Source: Saliniradius amylolyticus (GTDB lineage Bacteria; Pseudomonadota; Gammaproteobacteria; Enterobacterales; Alteromonadaceae). From it: 64,000 nt of DNA. Shown piece after piece: positions 62,425-64,000 of the stretch. The position numbers and the translations under genes are program-made. The notes beneath the pieces were generated by a model. The model had not been told where the DNA came from. It ran no database searches and saw only the letters and a list, made by a program, of their open reading frames with translations. Location: the NCBI RefSeq assembly GCF_003143555.1, contig NZ_CP029347.1, positions 2,914,001 through 2,978,000 on the forward strand. Direction: 5' to 3'. How positions within the stretch are numbered: the first letter of the stretch is position 1; the number at the start of each line of letters is the position of its first letter.

Positions 62425-64000
62425 CTAGGCTGTGCGCAACTTGTCTAACTGAGTCACCAGATCAGTCACGCTTTGCTGAATAGCTTCCGCGCTGACGCGA
62501 GACTGGCTGGCCAAATCAGCCACCTCTTTAGTGACATCGCCGATGGCCACCATATTCTTGTTCAGCTCCTCGCTGACCTGACTTTGCTCTTCTGCGGCAG
62601 TGGCCATCTGCAGGATACGTTCGTTGATCTGGGAAATCTCACTGACCACATCACGCATTTTTTCATAGGACCCTTTAGATAAATCGGCCGCTTGTTGGGC
62701 GCGATTATTGCCTTGTTCTATAATACCGACCGTCGAGCGCACCTCGGACTGCAAGCCGTCGATCACCGAGCTAATTTCACCGACGGACTCGGCCGTTTTC
62801 GATGCCAAAGCCCTGACCTCATCGGCGACCACACTAAAGCCTCTACCATGTTCCCCCGCCCTCGCTGCCTCAATCGCCGCATTCAGCGCCAGCAAGTTGG
62901 TCTGATCGGCAATAGCGTCAATCACATCTAAGATCTTGCGAATATTGTCACTCTGCTCGGATACCTTGGAGACGGCCTGAGAGGCACTGGACATGTCTTC
63001 CGATAATTGCCGAACATTGTCTACCGACTGGGAGAGATCGTGCTCTGTGGATTTGACCGAGTCATTGGCTATAGTCGCACTGTCGGCCGCCTCGGCCGCA
63101 TGCTGTGCCACTCCTCGCGCCGTTTCCGACATTTCGGTGATAGCCGTTACGACACTGTCGATTTCCTGCTGCTGGCTTTGAATCTGGGTATCCGTTTGTT
63201 CTGAATAATGGGCCATCTCTTTAGCGCCTTCTGACGCGCTGCGGCTGGAGGACTTTGCCTGATTCAATAGCTCACACACTTTGCTCTGAAACTGATTAAA
63301 GCTTTCCGCCAATGAAATGAGTTCGGCATGAGTCTCGACATTCAGCGTCTGGGTCAGGTCGCCGCCCTGGCCTGCCAGTTCACGCATTTTGTTCGCCACC
63401 ATACTCAGTGGACTGACAATAGAGCGTGTAAAGACGCTCACTAATAACAGACTTACCACCACCAGAATTAGGGTGATGACTAACAATCCGCCCACCAGCT
63501 CTGCAACCTCGGACTCGATGGCGTCTGAGACCGAATTCACCGAGGACATGGCCACGTCATAATCGACGCCGATAAGCATATACCACTGAGTCTTCGCGCT
63601 GGGCAGGCTTATTGGTTGACTGACGTACAGGTACTCCTGATCACGTAACGCCCGGCTGGTTTGTGCCGTGTCACTTAGCAGATTGTTAGCCAGCGATTCT
63701 GGCATCGCCTCCGACAGAGGCCTTGCTAATACTGCATCAGGATCACTCGCCGCCGCCAGGAAGCCATCCTGACTCACCACATAAACCTGAGACTTACCCT
63801 GATACAGTGAGTCGGCTAATGCCTTGGCATTTTGCTGCAAAATAGGCAGGTTTACATCCACACCAACGACACCCCTGAAGCGCCCCTCGGCGATGACCGG
63901 CACCGTCAGTGATGTCATCAGTTCCTCATAGCCTTCACGTATCTCATAGTTATAAGGGTTGGAGACACAGGGGGCAGCCTTCTCTTTCGGGCACAAGAAC
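62425..64000 (-). CDS. Methyl-accepting chemotaxis protein (N-terminus beyond window)
   Basis: The frame is open to the last base, so the first transmembrane helix and part of the sensor are missing; 525 codons remain. Residues before about 165 look like the membrane-distal/proximal part of a periplasmic dCache sensor ([53 protein letters not shown]). A transmembrane helix ([20 protein letters not shown]), a HAMP domain ([20 protein letters not shown]) and the signalling domain follow, with the conserved tip [20 protein letters not shown] and [15 protein letters not shown]. There is no C-terminal CheR-tethering pentapeptide. The ligand is unknown. Confidence 0.95.
   Translation of the reverse strand, partial: FLCPKEKAAPCVSNPYNYEIREGYEELMTSLTVPVIAEGRFRGVVGVDVNLPILQQNAKALADSLYQGKSQVYVVSQDGFLAAASDPDAVLARPLSEAMPESLANNLLSDTAQTSRALRDQEYLYVSQPISLPSAKTQWYMLIGVDYDVAMSSVNSVSDAIESEVAELVGGLLVITLILVVVSLLLVSVFTRSIVSPLSMVANKMRELAGQGGDLTQTLNVETHAELISLAESFNQFQSKVCELLNQAKSSSRSASEGAKEMAHYSEQTDTQIQSQQQEIDSVVTAITEMSETARGVAQHAAEAADSATIANDSVKSTEHDLSQSVDNVRQLSEDMSSASQAVSKVSEQSDNIRKILDVIDAIADQTNLLALNAAIEAARAGEHGRGFSVVADEVRALASKTAESVGEISSVIDGLQSEVRSTVGIIEQGNNRAQQAADLSKGSYEKMRDVVSEISQINERILQMATAAEEQSQVSEELNKNMVAIGDVTKEVADLASQSRVSAEAIQQSVTDLVTQLDKLRTA

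Overview
The window is chromosomal DNA of a marine-type gammaproteobacterium, most likely of the Alteromonadales (Alteromonas/Aestuariibacter/Bowmanella-like). The evidence is E. coli-like housekeeping gene order (mrcA-pilMNOPQ-aroK-aroB-damX-dam-rpe-trpS; gpsA-secB-grxC-yibN-gpmI-envC-yibQ; psd-rsgA-orn-tRNA-Gly), an argH-argA fusion of the kind seen in marine gammaproteobacteria, NhaD, and two large TonB-dependent receptors. I see no plasmid, phage, insertion sequence or CRISPR array. Genus assignment is inference.

Positions 1-14879 hold a catabolic island for the lower kynurenine (3-hydroxyanthranilate meta-cleavage) pathway. On the plus strand are kynU, an NSS-type Na+ symporter, mhpF and mhpE. 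Converging on the minus strand is one operon: amnC, mhpD, dmpH, amnD, nbaC, nbaD and a secreted LVIVD-repeat protein. Together these encode every step from (3-hydroxy)kynurenine to pyruvate and acetyl-CoA. A TonB receptor (cut by the window start) diverges from kynU, and a LysR regulator diverges from amnC. Each operon has a 22-bp AT-rich dyad of the same geometry about 94 nt before its first start codon.

Positions 14876-29771 are housekeeping genes: trpS, rpe, a TorF-like porin, two small genes, dam, damX, aroB, aroK, the type IV pilus operon pilMNOPQ, and mrcA diverging from it. Positions 29813-37113 are arginine biosynthesis: argCBFGH(A) on the minus strand and argE divergent. Tandem ARG boxes lie at the argE start. 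In the argC leader there is an intrinsic terminator preceded by a 21-codon frame with tandem Arg codons, a candidate attenuator.

Positions 37154-51933 carry mostly housekeeping genes: hxpB, mgsA, a lipase-like hydrolase, fieF, trmL, a GGCT-like protein, a STAS-like protein, gpsA to yibQ, a GDPD, an EamA transporter, psd, rsgA and orn.

Positions 51993-52860 are the most unusual stretch. A strong stable-RNA promoter reads into two tRNA-Gly(GCC) genes, each preceded by a 133-bp chain of hairpins whose copies differ mainly in loops and by compensatory changes. The last tRNA is followed by two copies of a ~115-bp direct repeat that each carry the 3' end of the tRNA, an arrangement that recalls the rtT repeats of the E. 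coli tyrT operon.

Positions 53372-62312 hold a second TonB receptor paired with a TPR-sulfotransferase, a DUF4442 thioesterase, nhaD, maoP with a perfect 16-bp palindrome upstream, and ilvIH with a strong terminator. The window ends inside a methyl-accepting chemotaxis protein on the minus strand.
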